Shown: piece after piece, positions 23,500 through 35,793 of the stretch
How positions within the stretch are numbered: position 1 is the first letter of the stretch
How the letters are laid out: every line of letters begins with the position of its first letter
Assembly: GCA_026214975.1 (NCBI GenBank)
Contig: CM047805.1
Coordinates: 192,395,620 to 192,459,619 of the forward strand
Length of the DNA stretch: 64,000 bases
DNA from: Gentiana macrophylla
Taxonomy: Eukaryota > Streptophyta > Magnoliopsida > Gentianales > Gentianaceae
Direction: 5' to 3'
The notes under the pieces: generated by a model
What the model was told of the DNA's origin: nothing
Seen by the model: only the letters and a program-made list of their open reading frames with translations
Databases searched by the model: none
Translations under genes and position numbers: made by a program

Positions 23500-24026
23500 A
23501 TTTTAAGTTATTGTTACTTAACGCATCGCATTACTACTTATTATTTTTTTTTATTCCTTCACGACTACCAACACGCTTATCTAATTTTCACCACTTGACG
23601 ATCCTCCCGAATATCGATGGTAAAAGCCCAATACGAGGAATACGAGCCGAAAATATTCATCCGTCGCTTCTTTCCGAACCCCTTGCCAAACGAACACATA
23701 ACCTAGAAATCAACCATCCAAATGGTAAAGGATGATAATTTGGTCTTCTCCCTAACGCATAAAACTCATAGCCGATTTACGAATCAAGCACCCCAATCTA
23801 TAATGATTCAAAGAGTAATCGCATATAGAAGCATCAATTCATCATCACTAACTTCCGAGAAATTAACAGATTGGATAAACACGTGAATTGATGAATCGCC
23901 TCCACGTTCTAAGATGGGAAGTAAAGCAATCGTAGAGACATTTTGATCAATATCATAATTGTAGAACAAGAGTGGACAAGCTTCCGAATATTTTGTAATA
24001 AAACCGTTAATGTATCCAATCTCCAT
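23500..24026 (-). pseudogene. Second Athila ORF-1-like remnant in A2
   Basis: The frame starting at 24026 reads MEIGYINGFITKY and then DDELMLLYAI. After a frameshift, a segment near 23650-23730 reads LPFGWLISRLCVRLARGSE. DELMLLYA and LPF..LI.RLC phrases are typical of the Athila ORF-1 / envelope-position family. The more upstream ORF (24885-26442) has a similar phrase, VSFHALCELAKVPVLPSD. This may therefore be a duplicated copy, and it is heavily decayed. The assignment is by motif resemblance only. Confidence 0.4.
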
Positions 24027-24524
24027 TGGTACTCAAAATGACTGGGTGAAGTTTGGATTTGGTGGAATTAAGAAAATTTGATTTATGTTGGTGGAGGTGA
24101 AAGGAACAAAGAACTCCTCTCACAAGAATGATTGTGTTAACGACACGAGTATTAGCTTCGACAAGATGAATAGAATTCTCTTACCACAAGAACATTAATC
24201 CTACCTCTCGGCATACGACAAAAATAGTCCCACCCATCTATATCCATCCTCGTAAACGCCTTGGTTGTCAACCTTTCGAAATTTAAACTCTCTCAATCAA
24301 CACCGTGATTGATTGAAATTACTTATATAAGGGTTGTGAACCGAAGCATACATAGGCTCGTAAGGGACTTGATGAAAAATGGATTTGGAATGACAGAATT
24401 TGGTGTATGTGGAGGTGAATAATCAAGCATTCTTGTGAACGATCGGACATTTTAAACTTTTTTATAGCAAGAGAATTAAAGGTAAAGGAAGGAAATGAGC
24501 ATTTTAGGAATGTCGCATCTGTTT

Positions 24525-24621
24525 CCTTTATAGGCAAATCTGGGATCGAAATGGAAATATCCGAGAAGATCCCGCAGCCTACTACACCGGCGGCGTGCGG
24601 ACACCAACCGGCGCGTGCCGG
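24525..24621 (-). promoter_or_regulatory. Internal promoter-like module 1 of A2 (GC box + TATA)
   Basis: A paired GC-rich box lies at 24587-24621; it includes the exact 14-mer CCGGCGCGTGCCGG at 24608-24621. About 55 bp downstream on the minus strand lies CTATAAAGG (24525-24533). The same box pair lies directly upstream of the TATA box in both LTRs. Confidence 0.45.
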
Positions 24622-24884
24622 TCAAATAGTGCTTTCGATCGGAGATATTTCAATTTCTAGCTTGATCCAGATTTATTTTCGACAAACGATTCCGCAAATT
24701 TCTAAAACGTGGGGAAAAGATCCCAAAAACATCCGAAAACTACGACAAAAAAAAAAAAAAAAAAAAAAAAAAAATAACAAAGTGCACTACCCCGTGAGTG
24801 CATCAAACGTTTAACGTACAAAACAAACATAACAAAAACTAAGTCAAACCAAAAAGTAGATAGTTAAATAGCAAAGAAAAGAAA
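24622..24884 (-). other. Spacer with A run between ORF-1-like frames of A2
   Basis: No frame is supported. A run of about 28 A lies at 24747-24774 on the + strand. Confidence 0.4.
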
Positions 24885-26442
24885 TCACTCGTCCTCATCA
24901 TAGTTAAGATCAATGTCATCAGTAGGGTCGTACTGAGATGATGATGATCCAAATGTAGATAGAAACGAAGTAAAATCAGCTCCTTGCATTGCGTCGTATG
25001 AATACCATAATCGAGCTCTTTGTGGATCCGATATGAAGTTCGAAATGATGCCTCGATCCTCATCATCGACATAGAAACCGATCCTCAAGTCCAAATGAAC
25101 CAAATCCTGCTTTGTCACATACGCTCTGAAGTCACTCCTCCCATGCCCAAGGATGTCCCTGGTGTACTGTAAACATACCACCTCGCCCTATGGATGACGG
25201 CGTATAGTCACGATAAATAACAGGTGGCGGAATCGGGCGGAATCCAATCGGCATAGTATACGGGTAAAGTCGACTATAGGGGTGTCTCAGCGCGATATCT
25301 CAAAGCAAATCTAGATCAAACTCACTCATAGCATCTCGAAATCTCTCTCGACCAACTCTAATGTCCTCAGCCCAATGTCTATTCTCGCTCACAAAGCTAA
25401 AGCTATATTAGCATCGGTTCTAGCCTGAGCTTGAACTAAATGTGAAACATAGCCTCAACTTGACTTAATTGTGGGTGATGTGGACTGTCTAGGTGGTCTA
25501 GGTACTTGAGTGTGAATAGGAGGTGGAGGTTGTTGTTCTTTGACGATTAGGATTATTGTAATTTATTACTCCAAGAGGTAAGGCTCTCAGTTTAAGACCA
25601 ATGGGAGGAATGTAGGAGACACAGATTCTATCCGAGGGTAAGACAGGGACTTTCGCAAGCTCACACAAGGCGTGAAATGAGACTAGAGGAACGGAAGACG
25701 TCCCCTCGATAACGAGTCCTTGCAAACTCACATGCCTTAGAAAAGATCAATTTCCCTGATTTATAGGAATATCATTCACCATGGCCCAAGCAATAACTAC
25801 TTCCTCTCGACCAAATGCACAAACATGTGTGGAAGGACATACATTATGGCCTAAGAACTGCTTTTATTGCCCGTATGTCCCTAATACAATTCCCATAAGC
25901 AAACCTATTTTCTATCCATTCAAAGAGTGGGGTCAAAGGCTTGTTGGGCTTCATAAGCTTTGGTTTGTAGAGCCATAGGATGTTCTAAACCCCACACATT
26001 ATGATAATCCTCCTCTTACGGTATATCATTTAAGCCATAGAATACATTAATCATAGCAGGTAAAAAGTAACATTAACACTTCTTAGAGGGATATAGGTCA
26101 TCTCTCAACCAGACAAGATCATAAGTAGATAATCTCAATAAAACTCGATACCATAGAAACGTTAATCTTATCTTTCCTATCCATAGCTACATCCAACCAT
26201 CCTCTATCCTTGAAAATTTCTTTCACTTCTTTCCCAATCTTCGAAAAATCAATCCCTCGTTCTAACCAAACCTTACTTTTACTAAAGTACTCATCATGCG
26301 CCCGCTTAGCTTCTTCACTAGCGGTTTTCTCAAAGGTTAAACTTTTCTCCTTTTTGGTTAAAGGTCTAGTTTGAACTACCGGTACTACGATTGGTACTTC
26401 AATCTTTTTCCTCTTAGGATTACTCCGAGATGATGAGGCCAT
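24885..26442 (-). pseudogene. Athila ORF-1-like (envelope-position) gene of A2, frameshifted
   Basis: It starts with MASSSRSNPKRKK (ATG at 26442) and continues through KVWLERGIDFSKIGKEVKEI and FKDRGWLDVA, the N-terminal style of the Athila ORF-1 family. After frameshifts near 26120, readable pieces are 25498-25731 (VSFHALCELAKVPVLPSD) and 24885-25181. The last piece ends in an acidic tail, DDIDLNYDEDE, and a stop. Length and position after integrase fit the extra ORF of Athila elements; its role is not established. A possible 5' intron is suggested by a good acceptor directly before the ATG and a GTAATA donor at about 26594. The family call is moderate; the details are my reading. Confidence 0.55.
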
Positions 26443-26887
26443 CTACGATAGTGATATGACAAAACAACAACACAAACAAACAACACCAACAACAAGAACA
26501 AACAATTACTTAGGCTAAAAATCAAAATAAATTCAAAATAAATTCAGAAAATTAACTAAAATTTGAAATATTTGAAATATATATATATTATTACCTTAAG
26601 AAGCTAGAATGAAAAGCTAGGTCGCTGGAATTAATGGGGTCGCTGAATGAGAGAAAAAGAGCCTTGAGGTTGCCAAGCTTCAACTTTTTCCAATGGGTAT
26701 CTTCTTTTATGATTAAGTTGAAGAGAAGAAGAGAGATTAACACTTATGTGATGTTTGAGTGAAGAAAATTGATGGAAAATTGTTGATTTTTGAGGAGAAG
26801 AGAGGAGAAGTCGGGTACATTCTTCAATTCGAATTGAGGGTATGAGAAATGAGGAAGGGCGCATTTTTTAGGTTTAAGTGTGTACAC

Positions 26888-26926
26888 ACCGCGCGTGCGT
26901 GTAGTAGTGTACCGGCGCGTGCCGGT
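26888..26926 (-). promoter_or_regulatory. Internal GC-box module 2 of A2
   Basis: Two GC boxes spaced like those in the LTR; one is the exact 14-mer CCGGCGCGTGCCGG (26912-26925). The module lies about 450 bp upstream of the ORF at 26442. No clear TATA box follows it. Confidence 0.4.
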
Positions 26927-26929
26927 CAC

Positions 26930-27850
26930 ATGGCCCAAAAAAAACGGAATTTTTATCATTTTTTGTGTAATAAGCTCTAATTATATCACATAAAAATCAT
27001 TTGATGTTAATCTTATGATTTATGTTATATAATTTAAGTTTAATACGATTTTTCTATATAAAACTTGATAAAATATAAAAACTAATATAATATTGAAATC
27101 ACATATTTTTTATATAATATACCTACTTTACATGATAAAATAGGTTTATTATAAATTTTTCATAAAAATATTTTTCTTTTAAGTTTAGAGAAATAACTTT
27201 AAAAATACTTAAATTTAATTAAAATTTGAAAATTAAAACACACACATCGAAATTCTTAGGATTTTTGCTAACTCCTCAATCTCGATTCTCAAGATTGTTA
27301 TCATAACGGTCCCTTAACCTTTTCTCCTAGAGTGATGCGTTTGAATTATCTCTTTGTATTCCTCGGGATTTTCGGATAACCACCTAATCGTTCCTTCTTA
27401 ATAACATTCAAACACTCATCCGGGATATGGTTGTATTTCTTCCACAATCGCCCAAAGATGTTCCATTTTTCCTGATTCTACACTTCATTAAAAACCTTGC
27501 TCTTCTTTTATTGCACTCCTTGAATTTCCATTACAAAGTTCTCTTTCTCGACTTGATTAATAATTCCTTATTTAATTTAGAAACTAAGGCTTCTATCTTA
27601 AAGGCGACATCCTTATTTAGACCTAATCTTAAAAGTAAAATAAAAATTTCTATTCTATCTATGAAAGGCATCCAGTTCTTTTACGTCTATCCGGTAAAAG
27701 ACGAAACTACTTTAAAATGCATATTAAAAGGTAAATTAGAAAGATAGTACCTGTAATCGGTCGAGTTTAAAATTACGCTTCCTCAATTCGTTGGAGGTCG
27801 ATAAGTAATAATACTTCTTTACATTTGAGGTATCCGCCCTTCTACGAACA
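26930..27850 (-). other. AT-rich spacer between integrase and ORF-1-like gene of A2
   Basis: No supported frame on the element's strand. A 106-codon frame on the opposite strand (27427-27747) is not recognisable and I treat it as chance. Confidence 0.4.
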
Positions 27851-27859
27851 ATTTCACCA

Positions 27860-29194
27860 CCTGTGTCCATTGGCTATAAAAGTTGTTTTTCCATCGGTTA
27901 GTTCAATGACTCCGGACTTATAGATTTTTGTTACGTCATATGGACTCCGTCCATCTAGATTTAAGCTTTCGAAACAACTTCAAACGTGAATTATATAAAA
28001 GTACTCGATCACCTATATGGAACTCACGACTATAGATTTTCTTATCATGAAAAGCTTTTTGCGTTCCTTGTAGATTCGAGCATTTTCATAAGAATCGAGT
28101 CGAAATTCTTCTAGTTACATTAATCAAGTAATCTATGATCACCGGCGACTTTAGGATCAAAGTTTAGAAATTTAATAGCCCATAAAGCTCGGTGTTCTAA
28201 TTCAACAGGGGAGATGACAAGATTTTCCGAATACTAATTTGTAAGAGAGAACGACCAATCGGTGTTTTAAAAGTTGTTCAGTATGCCCATAATGCATCAT
28301 CAAGTCTTTCGCTCAGCTTTTACGATTCGAGTCCACCTGCCTTCTCCACGATTCTTTTAATTTCTCTATTAGACACCTCTACACGTCCACTAGTTTGTGG
28401 ATGATAGGGTGTTCCAAGTTTATGAGTTACACCATATTTCTCAATTATCTTAGTAAATGGTCGGTTACAAAAATGTGAACCTCTATCACTAATGATAGCC
28501 CTCGGAATGCCATATCGTGTGAATATATTCTTTTAAGGAACCTTAGCACTACTCTGGTATCATTAGTAGGAGAGCTTCACTTTCTACCCATTTAGAAACA
28601 TAATCAACCATTACTAGAATAAATCTTTTTCCAAAAGATATAGGAAAGGTCCCATGAAATCTATACCCCACACATCAAATAGTTCACATTCTAAAATCAG
28701 TTGCATAGGCATTTCATGTTTTTCGATATATTTCCCCATTTTTGACATGATTCACAAGATTTTGCATATTTATATGCATCTCTATATAGTGTAGGCCAAT
28801 AGAAACCACATTGTAAAACTTTGAAAGCAGTTTTCCATCCTCCATGATGACCTCCTGCCTCACGATCATGACAAAATGATAATACACTTAAAATTTCACT
28901 ATCAGGAATACATTTCCTAATTATTCCATCTGAGCATCTTCGGAAAAGATCCGGTTTATCCCAATAATAAAACTTTAAGTCATAAAAGAACTTCTTTTTC
29001 TGTTGCCAAGTCCAATGAGGTGGGATGTACTTACAGGTAATGTAGTTAACAATTTCCCCAAACCATGGCGAATCTTCCTTTGATGGTATTCTAGTTTTTA
29101 ATAATCGCATGGTTGAAGGAGTATCTATCTTAAACAGTTTCTCATCTGGAAACGAATCCTGAATTTCTTTTCCTTTTCTTTCATCATTATCCAT
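27860..29194 (-). pseudogene. pol: Integrase of Athila element A2, frameshifted
   Basis: The best-preserved frame (28697-29194) carries the HHCC zinc-binding part: FCHDREAGGHHGGWKTAFKV, GFYWPTLYRDAYKYAKSC and [10 protein letters not shown]. Beyond 28697, in shifted frames, the catalytic core is recognisable: [27 protein letters not shown], the [19 protein letters not shown] segment and [19 protein letters not shown]. This gives all three acidic positions of the D,D35E site in approximate place. A C-terminal part follows to about 27860. The HHGG...GNIS wording is characteristic of the Athila lineage. Confidence 0.8.
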
Positions 29195-29199
29195 CCCGC

Positions 29200-29830
29200 T
29201 TAGATGATCTCGCTACTACATTTTCACTTCCTTTTTATCCTTAATTTCAATGTCGAATTTCAAGTAATGTAATCCACCTAAGAAGACGCGGTTTGGCATC
29301 TTTCTTACTTAAAAGATACTTTGAGTGAATGGTCTGTGTAGATTATTACCTTAGAACCAACAATATATGATCGAAACTTATCTAAGGCAAATATTACAAA
29401 CCAACGATTCTTTCTCAAGTAGTTGCATAATTAAGTCGAAATTGCGTTTAATGTGTGAGAAGCATAGTAGATAGCTTTGAGAATTTTGTTATACCGTTGA
29501 CCTAAAACAGCTCCTACTGCCTAAATCACTTGCATCACACATAATTTCAAACGGCAAATCCCAAACTGGTGCTACTAGTCTTGGTGCGAAGAGTTAATTT
29601 CGCTTTTAGGGTCTTAAAGGCTTCCATACATTTATCATCAAAGTTAAAAGGTACTTCTTTTTCTAGCAAATGACTCGAGAGGCTTTGCTATTTTTGAGAA
29701 ATCTGCAATAAACCTTCTATAAAATCCTCGCATGTCCAAGAAATCCTCTTAACGTTTTCAAATTAATTGGTGGAGGTAATTTTTCAATTACTTCGACTTT
29801 AGCTTTATCAACTTCAATTCCTTCTTCGAG
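29200..29830 (-). pseudogene. pol: RNase H region of A2, heavily frameshifted
   Basis: Between RT and integrase, short pieces in all three minus frames read as gypsy RT-connection and RNase H, but no piece exceeds about 40 codons. It is placed here mainly by its position. Confidence 0.5.
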
Positions 29831-29835
29831 AGATT

Positions 29836-30780
29836 CTATGACCTAGTACAATTCCTTGAGATACCATCAAATGACATTTTTCCCGAGTTTAGAACCAAGT
29901 TGGTATCTTCACGGCGTTGTAAAACACGTTCTAAGTGTAATAAGCATTTATCAAAAGAATCTCCATAAACACTAAAGTCATCCATAAAGATTTCTAAGAA
30001 TTTCTCAACCATATCAGAAAATATTGCCATCATACATCGCTGAAATGTAGCAGGTGCATTACATAAACCAAACGGCATTCTTTTATAAGCAAAAGTTCCA
30101 TAGGGACAAGTGAAAGTAGTTTTTTCTCTATCTCCGGCTGCAATGAATATCTGTAAATAACCTGAATAACCATCTAAAAAGCAGTAATACTTATGTCCAC
30201 TCAATCTTTCCAACATCCGAACGATGAATGGAAGTGGATGATGATCCTTTTAGTATGATCATTCGATTTCGAAAGTCAATACACATTCGATATCCTGTAA
30301 TTTCCCTTGTCGGAATCCATTCATTTTATCATTTTCTTTTACCGTGAAACCTCCTTTCTTTGGAACTACTTGAGTCGGACTTACCCATTCACTATCTCGA
30401 TATGGGAAAGATTATTCCCATTTCTAATAGCTTAATGACCTCTTTCTTAACGATTGTTTGCAAATTCGGGTTGAGGCGGCGTTGTGGCTGAATACAAGGT
30501 TTAGCTTCTTCATTCAAAATAATCTTGTGAACACAAATTTCGTGGCTAATTTGATGATATACGCCTTTGTCCATCCAAAAGCTTTCTTATGTATTCTTAA
30601 CATTCTTAGTAATTGATCCTCTTGTTCTTTTGTTAAGGTTGATGAAATGATAATAGGTAGCAGATTATCATTTTTAAGAAAAGCATATTTCAAATTCGAA
30701 GGAAGTGGTTTCAACTCAGATTCCTTGGTGGATCTTCTACTTGATGGTTTTAAAGCTGGTCCTTCCATTTCCAATTTCAA
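29836..30780 (-). pseudogene. pol: Reverse transcriptase of Athila element A2, frameshifted
   Basis: N-terminal part 30514-30780 (LKPLPSNLKYAFL, LTKEQEDQLLRML, HKKAFGW). Then 30392-30574 (CIQPQRRLNPNLQTIVKKEV, LLEMGIIFPIS), and the core 29836-30216, with FLDGYSGYLQIFIA, REKTTFTCPYGTFAYKRMPF, GLCNAPATFQRCM and the catalytic FMDDFSVYG. The FMDD form of the active site is normal for Athila. At least two frameshifts separate the pieces. Confidence 0.85.
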
Positions 30781-30949
30781 ATTTTGATGCCATGGATGTT
30801 TAACAAACCCTCCTTTATCTAAATAAAGGATTACTTCTTTTCATTTCAAGATCATCTTCATCTTCTTTATAGATAGAAAATGCCAAACATTCTTCTAATT
30901 TATTTTCATAACCTTTAGATTTGGCATCCCGAGATAGTAGAATATTCAT

Positions 30950-31400
30950 CTATAAAAGAACATGATTACACAGTTCTTTGTATGGATGGTTTATAGCTTT
31001 GAAGATATTGAATGAAACTTTATCCTCATTAACTCTCGAGATTAGTTCACCTTTTGAACATCTATCAAAGTCCTTCCTGTAGCTAGAAATGGTCGACCTA
31101 GAATAATTGGCGCTGAATATCCTTCTTCCATTTCCATTATTACAAAGTCTCATTGGGAAGTAAAATTTATCAATTTTAACCAACACGTCCTCGATTATTC
31201 CTTAGGATGTTTAATTGATCTATCCGCCATCCGAAGGGTCATTTGAAGATTCAGTAAACTCTCCTATTCCTAGTTTCTTATAATCCTCATAAGACATGAG
31301 ATTGATACTTGCTCCTAGATCACACAATACTTTCTTAAGCAGAAATCCTCCAATTTCACATGGTATAGTGAAACTACCAGATCTTTAAGTTTAGGAGGTA
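30950..31400 (-). pseudogene. pol: Aspartic protease of Athila element A2
   Basis: In the minus strand near 31210-31370 the frame reads CEIGGFLLKKVLCDLGASIN and then LMSYEDYKKLGIGEF. DLGAS is the Athila-type aspartic protease active site. The downstream part (30950-31186) contains LVKIDKFYFP and [16 protein letters not shown]. The pieces are joined by frameshifts. Confidence 0.75.
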
Positions 31401-33755
31401 GTCGATTTGAAGTATTGCAGAACATTCTTCATTAAGGCAAATATTCTCATATTCTTCTAATCGCTTTTTATTAGATAGGATATCTTTAAGAAACTTTCCA
31501 TAGGCGAGGCATGTTGACTAAAGCTTCTATAATGGGATATTGACATGAATATGACGAAAAGTGTCAAGGAAACGAGCATATTTCTTATCGGTTTTATCTT
31601 TTAATTTGATCTTTTGGTGGATAAGGCAAAGATTCTAAATCTATAGCCTTTGGTTCTCGAAGTCATTTCTCTTTTCCTTTCTCCTTGAATCTTTGAGCAT
31701 TACTTGATCGCCAAGTTTCATTATCTTGAGATTTTTCCTTTAAAACATCCCCTCAGTATCAACTTTATCCTTCTCGTTACTTTTAAATCTTCCTGTTTTT
31801 CTCCCCGATTTTCTCTCGACATGTTCCTTAAATAGGGTTCTCGAGTCCTTATCCATAGGATCTTTCGAATTCTATGGACTTTTACCCATTTTTCGCCTTC
31901 AATTTGAGTTCAATCTTATTCTGTTTTAAGAATTCTTTGATAATTTCTTCCTCTTCATCAGTAAATTCAAGTTCGTCCTTTTCCTTTACGATATTACCAT
32001 TCAAATCTTTTTCTACCTCATTGTTTCCTGCGTTCTCTGCTCTAGTATCTTCACAATATTTCCTACTTCTCGTAATCACGACTTTTACCTCTCTCGGGTT
32101 TCTTTCAAGATTACTTGGTAATCCTCCTGGAGGTCTCATCGTTATTACGTTCTCCTTCTCTACTCAAATGATCTTCCATATTCCTTAACGATGCTTCTAT
32201 AGTTCTCATTCTCGTATCATGTCCACCCACGATGTTTTCAACATAGTCATATCCTTGAGAGTGAACCTATAGAAGTTATCATAGTTTCTATATTTCGAGC
32301 TTGAGTAGATACTACACCCATCATTTTTCCATTAATTTATCCCATTTATCAACTCCTTCAAAGTTGGGTTGAACTTTGGGTGACTGGTATAGTTTGAGTA
32401 GTATGTTGTGGATAAGATTTAGGTAACGATTGTAGGTTACGATTTGATGTATTTCCTTGATGAACTTGATTACTATATGGATTCTTATCTTTGGCTGGAT
32501 ATGGCGGTTGTCACGGCTTATTAGGGTTTTGAGACCATCTTAAAGTTGGGTGCTCTCTTCTAATAGCATTAAAGGAGTTTGAATACGCGTTGTTCAAATT
32601 CCTATCTTTGTTGTAAAAACTCACCTCTTCCCTTGAGTATCCTTCGGTTCTTCTATCCCTAATGACACATTATCATGATTTGAGTAGTCATTTGGTATGA
32701 TAGTTTCGATTTTCTGATCCTACTAGCACTGTAGGTTGTCAAACTTCCTACCCAAATTCTCCAAGTGTGCTAGAACTTCCATATTCGATGTGCATTCTCC
32801 TGCAAATGCTACTTTCTGGTGCTAGAACCGGTTTCCCACATTCTGTTATTTTTGGAAATCTTTTCTATAGCATCGTAAACTATTTGAGCTTCACTCATCA
32901 TTAATGAACCACCACATGCATGATCTACATCTGCACGTGAATCTTTCCTTAATTTACGACAGAAAAGTTGGATTTGCATTTCTAAGGAATAACCATGATC
33001 GGGACAAGATCTTAGCAACTTTTTAAATCTCTCCCACGCATTCCCAAGCGTTTCTTCAGATCCTTGTCTAAAGTTGGCAATTTCGACTTTTAATTCCAAA
33101 TTTCTACCCGGAGTAAAATACTGCTTTAAGAACTCGGTTTGAATTTCCTCCCAACTAGTCAATGAATGATGTGGAAGTGACATAAACCAATCTCGTGCTC
33201 TTCCTTTTAAAGAAAAGGAAACATAGACATCCTTGTTAATTCACGATGAGCACCTTGACTTTTGGTGTATTGCACAATTCTTGAAAAGATAGAGGTGATG
33301 ATGTGGATCCTCATCATCCTCTCCTAGAAATTGGGCTCTTGCGTCAATTAGACCAAAAGATGAGATTTTATTTCAAAATTATTTGCTCCTTCATTGGGTA
33401 AACGAACTGGATTATTAGTCCTGGTTTATTCTTAAGGTCCGATCACAAATAGGTCTCGGATTTGGTGGGTTATTATTACGATTGTTACGGTTCCGATTTT
33501 GATTATTTCTATTCGGTTATTTGGTATTGGTAGATCCTCGATTAAGATTTTGGCCATGCCCTTGAGCATGATCTAGCCCTTGTTCAGTGTTTCATCTTTG
33601 TTTTCACCATTTTCGTATTTTGATTTGATGATGATTCTCCGTCGAGATTTCCGACCCGGTATGACCTTGTTTCCTTTCGCTCTTAAGCGCCTTTCGTAAG
33701 TATCTATGTCGGGCTTATAAGGAATAAGTGGGGCCTTACTCTTTTCGGTCATCAA
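31401..33755 (-). pseudogene. gag: gag of Athila element A2, frameshifted
   Basis: It starts at 33755 with MTEKSKAPLIPYKPDIDTYE, which aligns with the RKSKEPLEPYNYEIEKF start of A1 gag. The retrotransposon gag domain is clearest at 32809-33183 (SWEEIQTEFLKQYFTPGRNL, then GNAWERFKKLLRSCPDHGYS). A later charged piece (31882-32139) with TDEEEEIIKEFLKQNKIELK joins gag to protease. Several indels break the frame. No zinc knuckle is visible, as is usual for this lineage. Confidence 0.8.
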
Positions 33756-33928
33756 CTAACGAAACCGAAAATAGTTGAAATCGATAAAGTAAAGATTGGT
33801 AACTTACTTATTAGGTAAGTACCAACGAAAAAGAAAATAGAAATGGGGTAAGAAGAGTGTTGACTTATCCTCGAGACTTTTGAGTTAATATAAGTAGAAA
33901 TCATTCGAACACAATGAATTAGCGTCGT

Positions 33929-33945
33929 TCCCGGCAACGGCGCCA
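33929..33945 (-). other. Primer binding site (tRNA-Asp type) of A2
   Basis: Minus strand TGGCGCCGTTGCCGGGA, six bases after the 5' LTR, identical to the A1 site. Confidence 0.85.
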
Positions 33946-33951
33946 TTAAGT

Positions 33952-35793
33952 CGACGGACCTTTTCTATGCTATCAATCCTTACCGGCAAGTGTACCGGGT
34001 CAAATTGTAGTGATAGAGTGATGAGTCGTGTCGATCCTCAGGAAAACTTGGTAATTCACCGTGTGATTAAACACCAAGAAATCGTTATTATCTCAATCTA
34101 AGTCGTAATTTTATCATCCAACCAAACTCTAAACTAACAAAGCATAAAACTAAAACAGATATATATAAGTATATAAATATATATATAGATATATAGCAAT
34201 ACATATATATATATAGATATAAGTATATATAGTACCAAAACAATATCTAAGGAGGAGATAGATATTATAATTATAGACTAGCCAAGAATATGTTATTGAA
34301 TCCTTATATCTTTTTAGTGGAATTGGATGTGCTCGATCTTTATTTTAAGTTAAATCAATTATACTAAACGGTGCACTCCTAAACTAAACAATTCATTCTC
34401 ACACGAGCATCCTGAAATTGTCATATGTCCAATCATTTGTCCAAGGTCATCCTCAAGCATGGGTCACTCCCGCTTTTGTCATTCGGCCAATTTTAAGGTA
34501 TGTCAATTAAACAAATGAATTAAACGTAATAATCTCTCGAGTACATATTTCAATAAGAGTTTGTTTCTCCCGAAACAAATCTACCCCGGTTTAGAAATCG
34601 GATTCCGTTGTCACGTTTTCACTCGCCAATTTTACCCTCCGGTCTTTCTATTAACGAGTTCACAACCTAACTACGAGGCGTCAATTCATAATTAGATTAT
34701 GAATTCTTTCATATCAAGTAGCTAATTCAATACGAATATAGAAAGAGATTCATTATAACCGATTTTTATCCAATTTTAGTATAGTCATCATCCATTTCCT
34801 AAAAAGATAATACTAATCCAATTTCATATCTTGGCTAGATACTAAGTTAGCCTAATATCATTATAAGTAATATATAGATACTACAAATACTACATAAACA
34901 TAAATACATTAGAAAAGTTACCAGGTTACAATCGAAGCATTCAGAGTTGTATCCTCCGGAAATAGCAACTCCTTGACATCAATGAGCCTTGATACATCCT
35001 CTAAGCATTATAACGATACTTTATACTACAAGATTATTCCGGCAGAGTGCCGTTTATGACTTTTATTTAACTAAAAACAACAAAACGAAACTATAGAGAC
35101 ATATAGAAGAAAGATATATGCCTTGGTACACTTCAAAATGGTTGCATTTGAGGTCTATTTATAGACCATATCACAAGGCCGGCGCGTGCCGGACCACCAC
35201 CGGCGCGTGCGCGGCTACGATATATATTCCCTTGTCGAGATTTGTGGGCCCAGCAGAGATTTTTCTCGCAATATTCGGCCTTTTTCGCGTAGCGTGCGGA
35301 CATACAACATATCGATGTTTGTAAAACCTATCTCGAGCTGTAGACCTCAGATTGACATGATTTGATATTCGTTGGAAAGCTCTTTTGAAGGCCTACAACT
35401 TTCATCAAGGACTTTTTCTCTGAAAATGCCTCTAAGTTAGATCAAATGTCCGTTGAAGATGAATTACGGTAGAAACATTAAGTCTGATTGATCTGTTCAA
35501 AGTTGTTAGATTTTGGCATAATCTTTTATCCCACAAAACTCATGATTTATACTTCAAAGTATGTCATATTTTGAGATCTTGATAAACATCTGATCCTGCA
35601 ACAAACTCAACGAAACACCAAACGTAAATCTGACAAAAAACTATCATTTTTATCGTTTTTATAACTTATGCATCTAATTATAACTACTATGATTTTTATA
35701 AGTTTTTAATGCATTTATATGAAATTATACTAAAATAACATAAATATAATAATAAAAAGTCTTATAATATGATCATATATTTTTCATACATCA
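33952..35793 (-). repeat. 5' LTR of Athila element A2
   Basis: 1842 bp, pair of 19906-21743. Its last minus-strand base is G instead of the expected A (GGTCCGTCG), a small change at the terminus. The TATA box is at 35156-35163 (minus TATAAATA). Upstream of it lies a GC double box at 35179-35215, including the exact 14-mer CCGGCGCGTGCCGG. Confidence 0.92.

Larger units (their letters stand above)
19906..35793 (-). mobile_element. Complete Athila-type Ty3/gypsy retrotransposon A2
   Basis: 15.9 kb, flanked by ACTCC at 19901-19905 and 35794-35798, with LTRs of about 1.84 kb at both ends. On the minus strand: PBS (tRNA-Asp type), gag, protease (DLGAS), RT (FMDD), RNase H, integrase (HHCC), then a long 3' region with Athila ORF-1-like frames and two polypurine boxes. 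All coding parts carry many small frameshifts. It is inserted in the extra ORF of S2. Confidence 0.93.

Noticed and set aside
22225..24774. T/A runs at 22225-22263, 22569-22605 and 24747-24774 as tails of SINEs or LINEs
   Set aside because: No pol III boxes, no LINE frame and no flanking duplications; they lie within the AT-rich 3' part of A2.
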